Shown: in pieces, positions 8,150-15,625 of the stretch
Layout: every line of letters begins with the position of its first letter
Position numbering within the stretch: position 1 is the stretch's first letter
Assembly: GCA_964385305.1 (NCBI GenBank)
Contig: CAYLOP010000001.1
Span: 1 to 64,000, forward strand
Origin: CAYLOP01 sp964385305
Lineage (GTDB): Bacteria; Chloroflexota; Anaerolineae; Anaerolineales; E44-bin32
Direction of reading: 5' to 3'
Length of the DNA stretch: 64,000 nt
Position numbers and translations under genes: made by a program
Notes under the pieces: generated by a model
What the model saw: the letters and a program-made list of their open reading frames with translations, nothing else
The model's database searches: none
What the model was told of the DNA's origin: nothing

Positions 8150-9376
8150 TCACCTGCGCCGTTTTCTTGTCAGTTGGGTATATGCCGCGATGGCAGGATC
8201 CAGTGTGAGCCATAGCATGACGGTCATCACGATCGCCGAGGTCAAGCACCAGGCGCATGTGGCTCCGATGACGAAGGGTTCGAGAAATGTCAGGTAGATG
8301 GAGAAGGCCGTCCCAAAGGCAGTCATTCCAAATATTGCGAGGATAGCCGTATTGGAGAGTGTCCTGTTTTTAAGTAAGCTAACCATCCAGGCGAGCAGCA
8401 GTGCAGCATAGCCAAACACGCCTAGCGCTCCGATTGGGATAATGCCAAACAGCAAGGCATATTCGCTTTGCTGCACTGTGTTACAGTCACCGACGGGACC
8501 ACACACGGCTGTGATCCCTGTACTCTCGACGTACAGCAGATACCCTGCGACGATGATACCTACCAGGATCAGGAATGGGGTGGCTCGAGATAGCTCATAC
8601 CTCGGGATGGGCCGCCGCTCTTTGAGGGTCATGAGTTGCATGGCGCCATTTACACCAACTGCGATGAAAATAAAAGCCATACCGATCAGCGTGACAAATG
8701 AGATGCTATTCCCCAAGGGATCGCGTCTCATATTCGCAAGGAAAGTGGGCTCAGAGGCCTCAAACTCAACGGGCAGGTTTGGCGTTGTTGGTTTTGGGGA
8801 TGGCGATGCTTCTGCGAGTTCTGTTGGCTCACTTGTTGCTCCTTGCTCAACTGTGGGCGTCTCCTCGGGGGATGCCATAGGAACCAATTGGGAGATATAA
8901 TCCGTAAGTCCTGGGAGCTCAGGCCAATCGATACCACCAGCCTTGAGCCCTTCTACAATGATCCCCGGGAACTGGCCTGGGATATCGACGGAGCCAATAA
9001 GATAGGTGTCGCTTACGAGGAGCAGCGGGACGCCTTGATCCTGTGGGGGGATGTTGTAGAGGTCGATTGTAGCGCCGAACAACTCTTGTCCGATAGGTGT
9101 CCAGGTGTTCACGTATAGGATCTCTAGTTGTTCGCCGTATAGACCAAGTATCGCGGGGTTCAGTTCTTCTTCCTCGCTTGTAGGCTGTGTGTAGTACACC
9201 TCAACCTCACCACCATAGACATCCCATAAAAGGGGAAGATCCTCCGTGATGACCTTGTGACAATGACCACAGGATGGGCTGTAGAACAGGATTGCACGGA
9301 CGATCGATGATTGTCCGGAAGCGGGCTGCGCGAATATGTACGGCAGCACGGCCAGCAACAGTGCGAAGAGACGCAT
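8150..9376 (-). CDS. Vitamin K epoxide reductase (VKOR) domain protein with thioredoxin-like N-terminus
   Basis: 408 residues from ATG 9376, which has AGGA eight bases upstream; ATGs at 9391 and 9424 are alternatives. A signal peptide (MRLFALLLAVLPYIFA) is followed by a thioredoxin-like domain with the redox pair SPSCGHCHKV, a Thr/Pro/Ser-rich linker near residues 175-205, then a four- or five-helix VKOR domain: LYVESTGITAVCGPVGDCNT (the CxxxxxC loop pair) and the active CAWC. VKOR enzymes reoxidise disulfide-forming thioredoxins with quinone. Having both halves on one chain, in the order thioredoxin then VKOR, implies a self-contained disulfide-forming machine in the envelope. The usual order in many bacterial fusions is VKOR first. 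Confidence 0.88.
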   Translation of the reverse strand: MRLFALLLAVLPYIFAQPASGQSSIVRAILFYSPSCGHCHKVITEDLPLLWDVYGGEVEVYYTQPTSEEEELNPAILGLYGEQLEILYVNTWTPIGQELFGATIDLYNIPPQDQGVPLLLVSDTYLIGSVDIPGQFPGIIVEGLKAGGIDWPELPGLTDYISQLVPMASPEETPTVEQGATSEPTELAEASPSPKPTTPNLPVEFEASEPTFLANMRRDPLGNSISFVTLIGMAFIFIAVGVNGAMQLMTLKERRPIPRYELSRATPFLILVGIIVAGYLLYVESTGITAVCGPVGDCNTVQQSEYALLFGIIPIGALGVFGYAALLLAWMVSLLKNRTLSNTAILAIFGMTAFGTAFSIYLTFLEPFVIGATCAWCLTSAIVMTVMLWLTLDPAIAAYTQLTRKRRR

Positions 9377-9432
9377 GATTCTCATCCTCATTATCGATGT
9401 TATAGGGAGAAAATGCGTGTTCATGAGGGTAG

Positions 9433-9438
9433 ATTATA
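9433..9438 (-). promoter_or_regulatory. Possible -10 element for the VKOR gene
   Basis: Read on the minus strand this is TATAAT, 57 bases upstream of the chosen ATG. No good -35 hexamer stands at the expected distance, so support is the -10 alone. Confidence 0.35.
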
Positions 9439-9443
9439 CCGCG

Positions 9444-10169
9444 CTAACGATCCGTCTTTGTCTTCCATAGCGCCCAGAGTTGGTCGAAGCTCTCCGTCAG
9501 ACGCTCGGCAAGTGCTTCCCCGCCGGTAGTTGTAATGTCGTCTTCATTGTCCATGACAACATAAGGGATGCGTATGCTCTTCACAATGATTTCATGAGGA
9601 TCTTGGGCGGTGAATTCTGTCCAATCGTCATGAAGATAGAGGGCTTCCATTTTACTGTCAGGCAGGCTATGTTCGAGGATGCTGTCAGGCCGCTCGATAT
9701 TCATTCTCTTATGGTTCTTACGCGAGGATTCCTCATAGGAGACACGAAGGTAGATGGCTGAGGCTTGTTGCAGGATCTCCTCGCTTAAATGTTGATAAGC
9801 TTTGTGGTATCCGCCATGTTTAGCGCCGCGAGAAAATTCGATGAATACGGTGTGATCCTCACTCTGGTCGCGGGACCATTTTTGGTATTCCAGGCTGAGA
9901 CGCCGGATAAGTACATGCCACAGGTTGTTGTTGAGGAAGTATCCCTCGGGTGTGGAGTGCGAGCGCGGCATCTGGAAAACGTGCTGGAGAATGTCGTCTT
10001 CCTCAAACCATTGCCATATCATGGGAAAATCATCCAACACATGAATCAGACCAACACGAAAACGCGCGATGCGTTCCTCGAGAGGGACTTGCCGTAAGTA
10101 GTGAATGATCTCGCTTTTTCCTGAGGCAGGGCGGCCGTTCAAGATGATGATGGGAAAGAAGTTTGCCAT
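9444..10169 (-). CDS. P-loop NTPase/kinase-like protein of unknown function
   Basis: 241 residues from ATG 10169. The N-terminus is a beta strand leading to a Walker A loop (IIILNGRPASGKSE), the arrangement of nucleotide or small-molecule kinases. Further on are FIEFSRGAKHGGYHKAY and IYLRVSYEESSRKNHKR, where the arginine-rich part could be a lid. I do not recognise a named family. The start is supported by a promoter whose predicted transcript begins near 10213, after the more upstream ATG at 10217. It is read in the same direction as the VKOR gene, 67 bases before its start, but the two need not be functionally linked. Confidence 0.7.
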   Translation of the reverse strand: MANFFPIIILNGRPASGKSEIIHYLRQVPLEERIARFRVGLIHVLDDFPMIWQWFEEDDILQHVFQMPRSHSTPEGYFLNNNLWHVLIRRLSLEYQKWSRDQSEDHTVFIEFSRGAKHGGYHKAYQHLSEEILQQASAIYLRVSYEESSRKNHKRMNIERPDSILEHSLPDSKMEALYLHDDWTEFTAQDPHEIIVKSIRIPYVVMDNEDDITTTGGEALAERLTESFDQLWALWKTKTDR

Positions 10170-10476
10170 AGCTCTCACAATTCCGAGGCAGATGTATGGA
10201 TTGAGATATGCCAGCATGTATTCTGACGCGTTGAAGTGTAATCGTCAAGTGGCCTTCTGGACTATCTAAAATGATCCTGTCTGATGAACGCGAGGGGATA
10301 TCCGGAGAAAGCGCAGGTATTCCTTGAATTATGCGTCATCCCTCAGGTGACGGGGAGCCCGGGAAGTGGGTTGGTGAATGCTGAGATGGTAGAATCCAAT
10401 TCTAGTGGTATGGTGTGGGCATTTCGTACTGCGTTTAAAAGAACCAAGAGATCGTATGGAACAAAGGATGATGCCA
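10170..10476. other. Divergent intergenic region
   Basis: The stretch holds the promoter of the P-loop gene (minus strand). On the plus strand it includes a small inverted repeat CGTCA/TGACG near 10333-10351. I see no RNA gene or riboswitch that I can name and no open frame with a ribosome-binding site. Confidence 0.4.
10220..10248 (-). promoter_or_regulatory. Sigma-70-like promoter of the P-loop protein gene
   Basis: On the minus strand TTGACG (10248-10243) and CAGAAT (10225-10220) are separated by exactly 17 bases, 51 bases before ATG 10169. Confidence 0.55.
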
Positions 10477-10947
10477 ATGTCAGGGGATCCATCGTGTGTT
10501 TTTTGTCAAATCATCGAGGGACAAGTGCAAGCAAGCACCGTTTTTCATGATGAGGTGGTGACGGTATTCATGGACATCCACCCCCTCACGCCCGGCCATT
10601 TGCTAGTGGTGCCCAATCAACATATCGCCGATCTCAGCGGCTTGGATCACGAGACAGGTGCACATATGCTGGATGTAGGCCGTCGGGCGGCTTCAGGGTT
10701 ACGGCGATCGGATATACGCTGTGAGGGGATTAATCTATTCCTCGCAGATGGCGCTGCTGCGGGACAGACGATTTTTCACCTGCACTTGCATGTCGTGCCG
10801 CGTTTTCGCGGCGACGGATTTAGTATTGTTCACGGGGTGCGTGGGAGCAGCCCGGCATCTCGGGAAGATTTAGATCACCAAGCAAGAGCGATACGAATGG
10901 CTTTGGAGCCTGGCGGACGGAACGACGAATCGAATGAGGTGGTGTAA
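10477..10947 (+). CDS. HIT-family nucleotide-binding protein
   Basis: 156 residues. The histidine triad HLHLHVVPR is the active site of this nucleotide hydrolase/transferase family, and CVFCQIIEG at the N-terminus is the usual first beta strand, with a CxxC that can bind zinc. Members hydrolyse adenosine phosphoramidates or dinucleotides. ATG 10477 is preferred because AAAGGA lies eight bases upstream; in-frame ATGs at 10456, 10468 and 10471 exist. The stop lies seven bases before the LOG gene, so these two and the DinB gene look like one operon. Confidence 0.9.
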   Translation: MSGDPSCVFCQIIEGQVQASTVFHDEVVTVFMDIHPLTPGHLLVVPNQHIADLSGLDHETGAHMLDVGRRAASGLRRSDIRCEGINLFLADGAAAGQTIFHLHLHVVPRFRGDGFSIVHGVRGSSPASREDLDHQARAIRMALEPGGRNDESNEVV

Positions 10948-10953
10948 ACCGTG

Positions 10954-11562
10954 ATGCAGAATGGTAGAGTCTTACAGCGGATATGTGTGTACTGCGGATC
11001 GAGCGATAAGATCCCAGTGCCCTACCTCGAGGCTGCGCGCCAAATGGGTTGTGCGCTTGCTAAGAGAGCGCTGACGCTGGTCTTCGGCGGTGGTGGTACG
11101 GGAATGATGGGCGCCGTTGCGGATGCGGTCTTGGAGGGCGGGGGGCGTGTGATTGGTGTGATCCCTGAGAATTTCAACACCCCCCAACTCTTGCATGCGG
11201 ATGTGTCTGAGCTTCACGTGGTCGATAGCATGCATGCGCGCAAGCAACTCATGGCTGAACTTGCAGATGCCTTCGTAGCTCTCCCTGGCGGTTTTGGAAC
11301 GTTTGAGGAACTTTTTGAAATTCTAACATGGGCTCAGATCGGACTCCACAGCAAGCCTGTAGGCGTTCTCAACACGAATGGTTATTTCGATAGCCTACAC
11401 CACCTCATCGAAGAGGCGAGACAAGAGGGCTTCATCTACAGTGAGCATCGCGAGCTTCTTCTCAGCGCCTCCAGCCCCGATGACCTGTTAGAGATGCTGT
11501 ACAATTATCGAGCCCCTGAAGGACTTGAACGTTGGGTGAATCGCCAGGAGGACAGGGGATGA
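10954..11562 (+). CDS. LOG-family nucleotide 5'-monophosphate phosphoribohydrolase (TIGR00730-like)
   Basis: 202 residues. The family signature PGGFGTFEELFEILTW is present, as is the phosphate-binding GGGGTGMMGAVADA. LOG proteins release the base from nucleoside 5'-monophosphates, including cytokinin ribotides, and in bacteria act in nucleotide turnover. Start ATG 10954 directly follows a GTG at 10951 that could also be used; GAGGTGG lies upstream. The stop overlaps the next start (ATGA). Confidence 0.9.
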   Translation: MQNGRVLQRICVYCGSSDKIPVPYLEAARQMGCALAKRALTLVFGGGGTGMMGAVADAVLEGGGRVIGVIPENFNTPQLLHADVSELHVVDSMHARKQLMAELADAFVALPGGFGTFEELFEILTWAQIGLHSKPVGVLNTNGYFDSLHHLIEEARQEGFIYSEHRELLLSASSPDDLLEMLYNYRAPEGLERWVNRQEDRG

Positions 11563-12023
11563 ATGCAGCACAATTCTTCGACCATTGGAACAAGGTGTGG
11601 CGGGACCTCATGCGTGCTGTCTCCATGCTGCATGATGAGCATCTTGACTTTCAACCCGCAGAAACCTATCAGCGATCTGTGGGAGGCATTCTGCGTCATA
11701 TCATCAACCTTGAGGAAGGCTGGATCCATTTTGTGATCCGTCGGGCTCGGCCGGAATGGCCTGCAGAGGATCGTCCGGGTTTGACCTCTATCAAGGCGAT
11801 CCGGGAAGAGATGGAGCGCGTTCATAAAGAGACCTTGGCGTACTTAGCTAGCCTCCCTGTAGAGGAGTTCACACGTGTGGTTCAAGTGCCCGGGGACGGC
11901 ACACCGAAGCTCGGTTGGATTCTCTGGCATGTGTTCGAGCAGCAGATCCATCATCGTGGAGAACTCTATCTTTGCTTGAGCTTGCTCGGTTTGGAGCGAC
12001 CAGAGACCGATCGCCCCGGCTGA
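11559..12023 (+). CDS. DinB/YfiT-family metalloprotein
   Basis: 154 residues forming a four-helix bundle of the DinB family. The three metal histidines are visible in RHIINLEEGW and HVFEQQIHHRGEL. Members are thiol-dependent transferases or damage-inducible proteins with mostly unknown substrates. ATG 11559 sits in an ATGA overlap with the LOG gene and follows GGAGGACAGGGG, a strong ribosome-binding site. Confidence 0.85.
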   Translation: MNAAQFFDHWNKVWRDLMRAVSMLHDEHLDFQPAETYQRSVGGILRHIINLEEGWIHFVIRRARPEWPAEDRPGLTSIKAIREEMERVHKETLAYLASLPVEEFTRVVQVPGDGTPKLGWILWHVFEQQIHHRGELYLCLSLLGLERPETDRPG

Positions 12024-12069
12024 GTCAGGTCTTCAGCCAAGGTCACTTTTATAAAACCTTATTGAGATC

Positions 12070-13284
12070 ATGAGCGAAAAGATCCGCATGTTGCATTTTG
12101 CCGACCTGCATGTCGGCATGGAGAATTATGGGCGCATCGACCCTGCGAGCGGTACGTCTAGCAGGGTGCGTGATTTCTTAAATCGCCTGGATGAAGTGAT
12201 CGATTACGCCCTGGAGCATGAAGCTGACATTGTGGTGTTCGCAGGCGATGCTTTCAAGAATCGCGACCCCGAACCCACACAGCAGCGGGAGTTCGCCAAA
12301 CGCATTAAAAGACTGGCAGACGAGGTTCCAACCCTTCTCGTCGTAGGGAACCATGATATGCCCGGGATGGCGGCGAAAGCCAACAGCATGGATATCTTTC
12401 GAGCCCTGGATGTCCCCGGTGTGATCGTGGGTTACAAGCCTGAGGGGCAAGTCGTAGAGACCAGGCGCGGCCCGCTCTACCTGGCCTGGATGCCCTATCC
12501 CATGCGCAATCGATTGCTGGTGCGCGAAGAGCATTACGGCAAATCGATCGAAGAACTTGAGGTCGCGCTACGAACAACGGTCGCGGATATCCTGGACCAG
12601 CTTGCGAAGGATGCAGACGAGCAGCAGATGCCACGGGTGCTCGCCGGCCACTTCACGGTTGCAGAAGCGGAATACGGTTCGGAGCGCTCGGTGATGCTTG
12701 GCCGAGATGTGGCGGTCTTTCTCTCCACACTGGAAGATCCACGCTGGGATTATGTGGCGTTGGGACATATTCACCGCTATCAACGTGTCAATAAGGGGAG
12801 ATACCCTGCGGTAGTCTATAGCGGCTCGCTGGAACGTATCGACTTTGGTGAGGAGAACGAGCGAAAAGGCTTCTGTTGGGTTGAGCTCGCCCGTCAGGAG
12901 ACAACTTCTTCATTTGTACCTGTTGCAGCCAGGCCCTTTTTGACGATTGAAGTCGATGTGCGCCAAGAAGAGGAGCCTACGGACGCTGTTCTGAAGGCTA
13001 TCGAAGGTAAGGAAATTGAGGGCGCAGTGGTTCGTGTCCTCATTCAGCTGAACTCGGTGCAGGAGGTCGCCTTGCGCGAACGCGAGGTCGAGAAGGCACT
13101 CTCATCCGCCGCGAGTGTCTCGATCGCACGTCGAATCGAAGTCGAGACCCGCACTCGCTTGGGAGACATGGCGCCGGAATCGCTCACGCCATTGCAGCTG
13201 GTTGAGCGATATTTCCAGGCGCTCAAGGTGCCAGAAGAGCGTGTGAAACGACTGCTAGACGTGGCGGAAGAACTTCTCAAGTGA
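12070..13284 (+). CDS. sbcD: SbcD/Mre11-like DNA exonuclease subunit
   Basis: 404 residues. The calcineurin-like phosphoesterase motifs run in order: HFADLHVGM, FAGDAFKNRDP, VVGNHDMPG, AGHFTV and GHIHRYQ, giving the two-metal active site of Mre11/SbcD nucleases. The C-terminal 110 residues fit the capping and SbcC-binding region. With the next gene product it forms the SbcCD complex, which opens hairpins and processes blocked DNA ends. The gap to sbcC is 67 bases. Confidence 0.92.
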   Translation: MSEKIRMLHFADLHVGMENYGRIDPASGTSSRVRDFLNRLDEVIDYALEHEADIVVFAGDAFKNRDPEPTQQREFAKRIKRLADEVPTLLVVGNHDMPGMAAKANSMDIFRALDVPGVIVGYKPEGQVVETRRGPLYLAWMPYPMRNRLLVREEHYGKSIEELEVALRTTVADILDQLAKDADEQQMPRVLAGHFTVAEAEYGSERSVMLGRDVAVFLSTLEDPRWDYVALGHIHRYQRVNKGRYPAVVYSGSLERIDFGEENERKGFCWVELARQETTSSFVPVAARPFLTIEVDVRQEEEPTDAVLKAIEGKEIEGAVVRVLIQLNSVQEVALREREVEKALSSAASVSIARRIEVETRTRLGDMAPESLTPLQLVERYFQALKVPEERVKRLLDVAEELLK

Positions 13285-13351
13285 GGGAGCACGCATTTTG
13301 TGATGCGTTGCCCACCTCCTGTTGATGGTTTGGGAACAAACAAGAATTAGC

Positions 13352-15445
13352 ATGATTCCAGTAGAACTTGAATTGAAGAATTTCTTGGCGTATCGAGACC
13401 CAGGCTTACTGCGTTTCGAAGGCATGCACATTGCCTGTCTGGCAGGTCCAAATGGTGCGGGAAAATCATCGCTTTTAGACGCGCTCACCTGGGCGCTGTG
13501 GGGGAAAGCGCGCACCAATAGCCCAGATGAGCTCATCCACCAAGGCCAAAAAGAGATGCGCGTCACCCTGACCTTCGACCAAGGCGGCTCACTTTACCGG
13601 GTGATACGTCAGCGCAAATATGGGAAGCGTGGCGCGTCATTGCTTGAATTACAGGCATGGGATCCACAGGAGGAGTCTTGGAGGGGCATCTCAGAAGCCA
13701 ACATGCGCGGGACCCAGCAGAAAATTGAGAATCTCTTGCGCCTGGACTACGAGACGTTTGTCAACTCCGCTTTTTTGGTGCAAGGGCGAGCGGATGAATT
13801 CACGACGAAAACGCCAGGCCAGCGGAAACAGGTCTTGGCAAACATCCTGGGGCTTTCCCGCTGGGAGGTCTATGAAAGCCGCACCAAGGAGCGAATCTCC
13901 GAAACGAAAGCCGGCATCCAACGGCTGGATGGGCGATTAGAAGAAATCGAGCGCGAACTCGCACAGCGCGAGTCGCATGAGGGGGAACTAATAGAAGCAG
14001 AGGATGGCGCACGTCAGACTTCAGAGGAGCTCCGTTTTGCGGAAGAACGCTGGGCGGATATTAAACAGACGCGGCAAGAATTGGTATCAGTTCAGCGGCA
14101 GATCGATGACCTCACCCGTCAAATCGTTGCTCAGGAGAAAGAAATCCGGGAGACAGAGGGCGAGCTCGAGGCGACGCAGATACAAGCGAATACAGAAGCC
14201 CTTCAAGTTGCCCTGGAAGAGACGCGTCAGGCCCTTTTGGATTTCGAACCAATCCAGAATCGACAGGAAGAAGTAAACCGGGAGCTTGCTGCCCTTGGCG
14301 AGGAGAGTGCCCACCTCGATGGCGTCAATCGGGCCCTTGGCCCCGAGACGGAACCCATGAAGGAACGTATCGAAATCCTAGAAGCGGCCACCGAGCCCGA
14401 ATGCCCAACATGTGGTCAAGCTCTGACCGAGGAACACCGAGAGCAGTTGGTTCGGGAATTAAGTGAGGAAGTTGAAAGCCGACGCGCACAATACCGGGTT
14501 AATCGGGAGCGCATCGAGGTTCTTAAAGGCCAAGTCGCTGACCTTGAGAGTGAGCGCAAGGGTCTTGCTGAGCAATTGAATGCCCGCCCCGCGATGGAGA
14601 AGAGGATTGGAGAACTTGAAACCGCCTTAGCCCATGCCGGGCAAGCTGCGGCTCGCGTGGAAAGCCTGACACAAAGGCTCGGGCGGTGGAAACAGGACCA
14701 GACGGAGAACCAAGAAAAAAGGCATGAGCTTGAGCAGCACGCCGATGAAGCCGAGCGGCAGCTAAGGTCAGCCTCGCTCACCCAGGCTGATGTGGACAAA
14801 CTACGTCTGGAGAAACGTCTGGCCGATGAACGCGTGGGCGGCGCGCGCCAGAAATTGGCTGCGTTGGATGCTTTCGCAGAGATGCGTGCGAAACGGCTGG
14901 CCGAACGGGATCACCTCGCGGAGGAGTTGGGTCTGTATCAGGATCTTCGTGAAGCGTTCAGTAAGCGCGGCGTCCCCGCCATGATTATCGAGACCTCCGT
15001 GCCCGAGCTGGAACGCGCTGCCAACGATTTGCTTGCGCGCATGACCGACGGGCGCATGCATGTACGCATTCACACACAGCGGGAGATTAAGACGGGCGAG
15101 CTTCGTGAAGCTTTAGACATCGTTATTTCCGATGAGTTAGGAAGTCGACCCTACGAGATGTATTCAGGGGGAGAGGCTTTTCGTATCAATTTTGCCATTC
15201 GGATCGCTCTCTCGCGCCTGTTGGCTCGGCGGGCAGGAGCACAGCTGCGCAGCCTATTCATCGATGAGGGTTTTGGGACACAGGATGCTCGTGGGCGCGA
15301 GCATTTGATCGCGGCCATTAACAGCATTCAGGATGACTTCGATCGTATCCTGGTGATCACGCATATCGACGAACTCAAAGATGCATTTCCCGCACGCATC
15401 GAGATTACGAAAACCTCGCATGGATCGGAGTTTCAGTTGTCCTGA
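13352..15445 (+). CDS. sbcC: SbcC/Rad50-like SMC ATPase, short form
   Basis: 697 residues from ATG 13352 (MIPVELELKNFLAYRD, the family N-terminus). Walker A is AGPNGAGKSS; coiled coil runs from about residue 185 to 535, interrupted by the zinc hook C351-PT-C354 at its midpoint; the ABC signature is MYSGGEAF and Walker B is LFIDEGFGTQD. E. coli SbcC is over 1000 residues, so the coiled-coil arm is much shorter here, closer to archaeal and thermophile Rad50-like forms. It partners the SbcD protein just upstream. Confidence 0.92.
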   Translation: MIPVELELKNFLAYRDPGLLRFEGMHIACLAGPNGAGKSSLLDALTWALWGKARTNSPDELIHQGQKEMRVTLTFDQGGSLYRVIRQRKYGKRGASLLELQAWDPQEESWRGISEANMRGTQQKIENLLRLDYETFVNSAFLVQGRADEFTTKTPGQRKQVLANILGLSRWEVYESRTKERISETKAGIQRLDGRLEEIERELAQRESHEGELIEAEDGARQTSEELRFAEERWADIKQTRQELVSVQRQIDDLTRQIVAQEKEIRETEGELEATQIQANTEALQVALEETRQALLDFEPIQNRQEEVNRELAALGEESAHLDGVNRALGPETEPMKERIEILEAATEPECPTCGQALTEEHREQLVRELSEEVESRRAQYRVNRERIEVLKGQVADLESERKGLAEQLNARPAMEKRIGELETALAHAGQAAARVESLTQRLGRWKQDQTENQEKRHELEQHADEAERQLRSASLTQADVDKLRLEKRLADERVGGARQKLAALDAFAEMRAKRLAERDHLAEELGLYQDLREAFSKRGVPAMIIETSVPELERAANDLLARMTDGRMHVRIHTQREIKTGELREALDIVISDELGSRPYEMYSGGEAFRINFAIRIALSRLLARRAGAQLRSLFIDEGFGTQDARGREHLIAAINSIQDDFDRILVITHIDELKDAFPARIEITKTSHGSEFQLS

Positions 15446-15625
15446 AATGCGGGTATCGTCTCTTATCATGCATATGCCAGAATAAATGATGTTGCAGTCT
15501 CCTTTGAAGAGCCATCGTGTTGATGGCGAACGTAATCGAGCAGGAGCGCTCCACAACCGCGATGGTCATCTTGTGAAAGGGTGACCAGGCTTACTTACCT
15601 GCTTGAGATCGAGAGGGTAAGTGGT

